Assembly (NCBI GenBank): GCA_012798055.1
Contig: JAAZOA010000192.1
Coordinates: forward strand, 1-5,107
Origin: Syntrophomonadaceae bacterium
GTDB taxonomy: Bacteria > Bacillota > Syntrophomonadia > Syntrophomonadales > Syntrophomonadaceae
Direction of reading: 5' to 3'
Length of the DNA stretch: 5,107 bases
In this document: in pieces, positions 4,657 through 5,107 of the stretch
Numbering within the stretch: position 1 is the first letter of the stretch
How the letters are laid out: each line of letters begins with the position of its first letter
Program-made: the position numbers and the translations under genes
Notes under the pieces: model-generated
Database searches by the model: none
What the model was told of the DNA's origin: nothing
The model's input: only the letters and a program-made list of their open reading frames with translations

Positions 4657-5107
4657 TCCTCAGCCCCAGCTTCGCTTGCTCTTGCCCGCTCCTCGTTGGA
4701 TGGCAGCTGCCTGTTTCTGTCCTGGGCATTGGCGTGTTTCATTTGGGCGACCGGGTCAGTCTCCATTGCCGCAAGATTGGTCTTGCACAAGGCTTTAAAG
4801 GCCATGATTTTTTCTTTGAAAACGCCTTCATAGTCGTCCGGTATGTTGCGGCAGCAGTAATCTGCCATATAGGCCGACCAGTAGGGGTCATCCGCTTCGA
4901 TCTTCTTGGACTCGGTGTACTGTTCCCGGGCCACCGCATAATTCCACAGGGCCTCTGCGTCCTTGTATTTATCCAGGGACAAGGACACCAGGGCTGAATT
5001 GGCATCGGTCCACCTTTCCAGCTCTATAGCCCGTATACCTTCCTGGTATCTGTCTTCGATCGGGTCCCCGGTTCTAATGGGTTCTTCAATCTTCTTGCTC
5101 TTGAAGC
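4653..5107 (-). CDS. TPR-like protein of unknown function, C-terminal 150 residues (5' end beyond the window)
   Basis: The frame is open from the window edge at 5107 to a TGA at 4653-4655, so the gene starts outside. A GTG at 4988 is only an internal codon: coding continues upstream of it without a stop (FKSKKIEEPIRTGDPIEDRYQ and on). The visible part has a tetratricopeptide-like helical pattern: RYQEGIRAIELERWTDANSALVSL followed by DKYKDAEALWNYAVAREQY, the 'YKDA..L.nYA.A' style common in clostridial TPR-like proteins. Then comes a YCCRNIPDDYEGVFKEKIMAFK segment, and finally a charged, probably disordered tail rich in Glu, Arg and Ala. No membrane segment or catalytic motif is visible. A scaffold or protein-protein contact role is the most that can be inferred; the missing N-terminus might hold a signal peptide or zinc ribbon. 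Confidence 0.8.
   Translation of the reverse strand, partial: FKSKKIEEPIRTGDPIEDRYQEGIRAIELERWTDANSALVSLSLDKYKDAEALWNYAVAREQYTESKKIEADDPYWSAYMADYCCRNIPDDYEGVFKEKIMAFKALCKTNLAAMETDPVAQMKHANAQDRNRQLPSNEERARASEAGAEE

Noticed and set aside
4986..4988. GTG as the start of the minus-strand TPR-like gene
   Set aside because: The same frame continues open to the window edge with TPR-like residues upstream, and no ribosome site precedes the GTG.
1..5107. CRISPR array, tRNA/rRNA genes, insertion sequences, attachment sites
   Set aside because: No regularly spaced long repeats, tRNA-like cloverleaf, transposase motif or terminal inverted repeats were seen. The only periodic repeat is the 11-bp Pho box.

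Overview
The window looks like a piece of an anaerobic Gram-positive (Firmicutes/Clostridia) chromosome of moderate GC. The evidence is a T-box riboswitch, strong AGGAGG-type ribosome binding sites, ferredoxin-dependent 2-oxoacid metabolism and a PhoP-type Pho box. A syntroph-like clostridium would fit, but the genus cannot be fixed from this sequence.

Layout. (1) Positions 1-2124, minus strand: a four-subunit pyruvate/2-oxoacid:ferredoxin oxidoreductase operon in the order gamma (porG), delta (porD), alpha (porA), beta (porB, only 17 codons visible). Each junction is a 4-nt ATGA stop/start overlap. (2) Positions 2125-2499: no gene. This stretch holds the operon's regulatory region: a TTGACA-17-TATATT promoter directly behind the preceding stop codon, then a full-length T-box leader with Stem I, specifier loop, T-box bulge and an intrinsic terminator. 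The best specifier reading is AUC (Ile), and the UGGU bulge agrees with an A discriminator base, as in tRNA-Ile. (3) Positions 2500-3249, minus strand: a short histone-deacetylase-family (AcuC/APAH-like) zinc amidohydrolase. (4) Positions 3250-3434: a divergent intergenic region with an imperfect inverted repeat and a four-copy, 11-bp-period Pho box placed just upstream of an extended -10. (5) Positions 3435-4424, plus strand: a Pit-family phosphate transporter, followed by a hairpin terminator that works in both directions. (6) Positions 4528-5107, minus strand: the C-terminal 150 residues of a TPR-like protein cut by the window edge, plus a candidate 42-residue ORF whose ATG overlaps its stop codon.

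How it fits together. The T-box predicts that the 2-oxoacid:ferredoxin oxidoreductase is switched on when uncharged tRNA-Ile accumulates. That points to an anabolic, reductive-carboxylation role in making an isoleucine precursor rather than to catabolic pyruvate oxidation. The Pho box predicts that the Pit transporter is induced by phosphate starvation. These two regulatory predictions are the most informative content of the window. The enzymes themselves belong to well-known families, and no wholly new system is evident.
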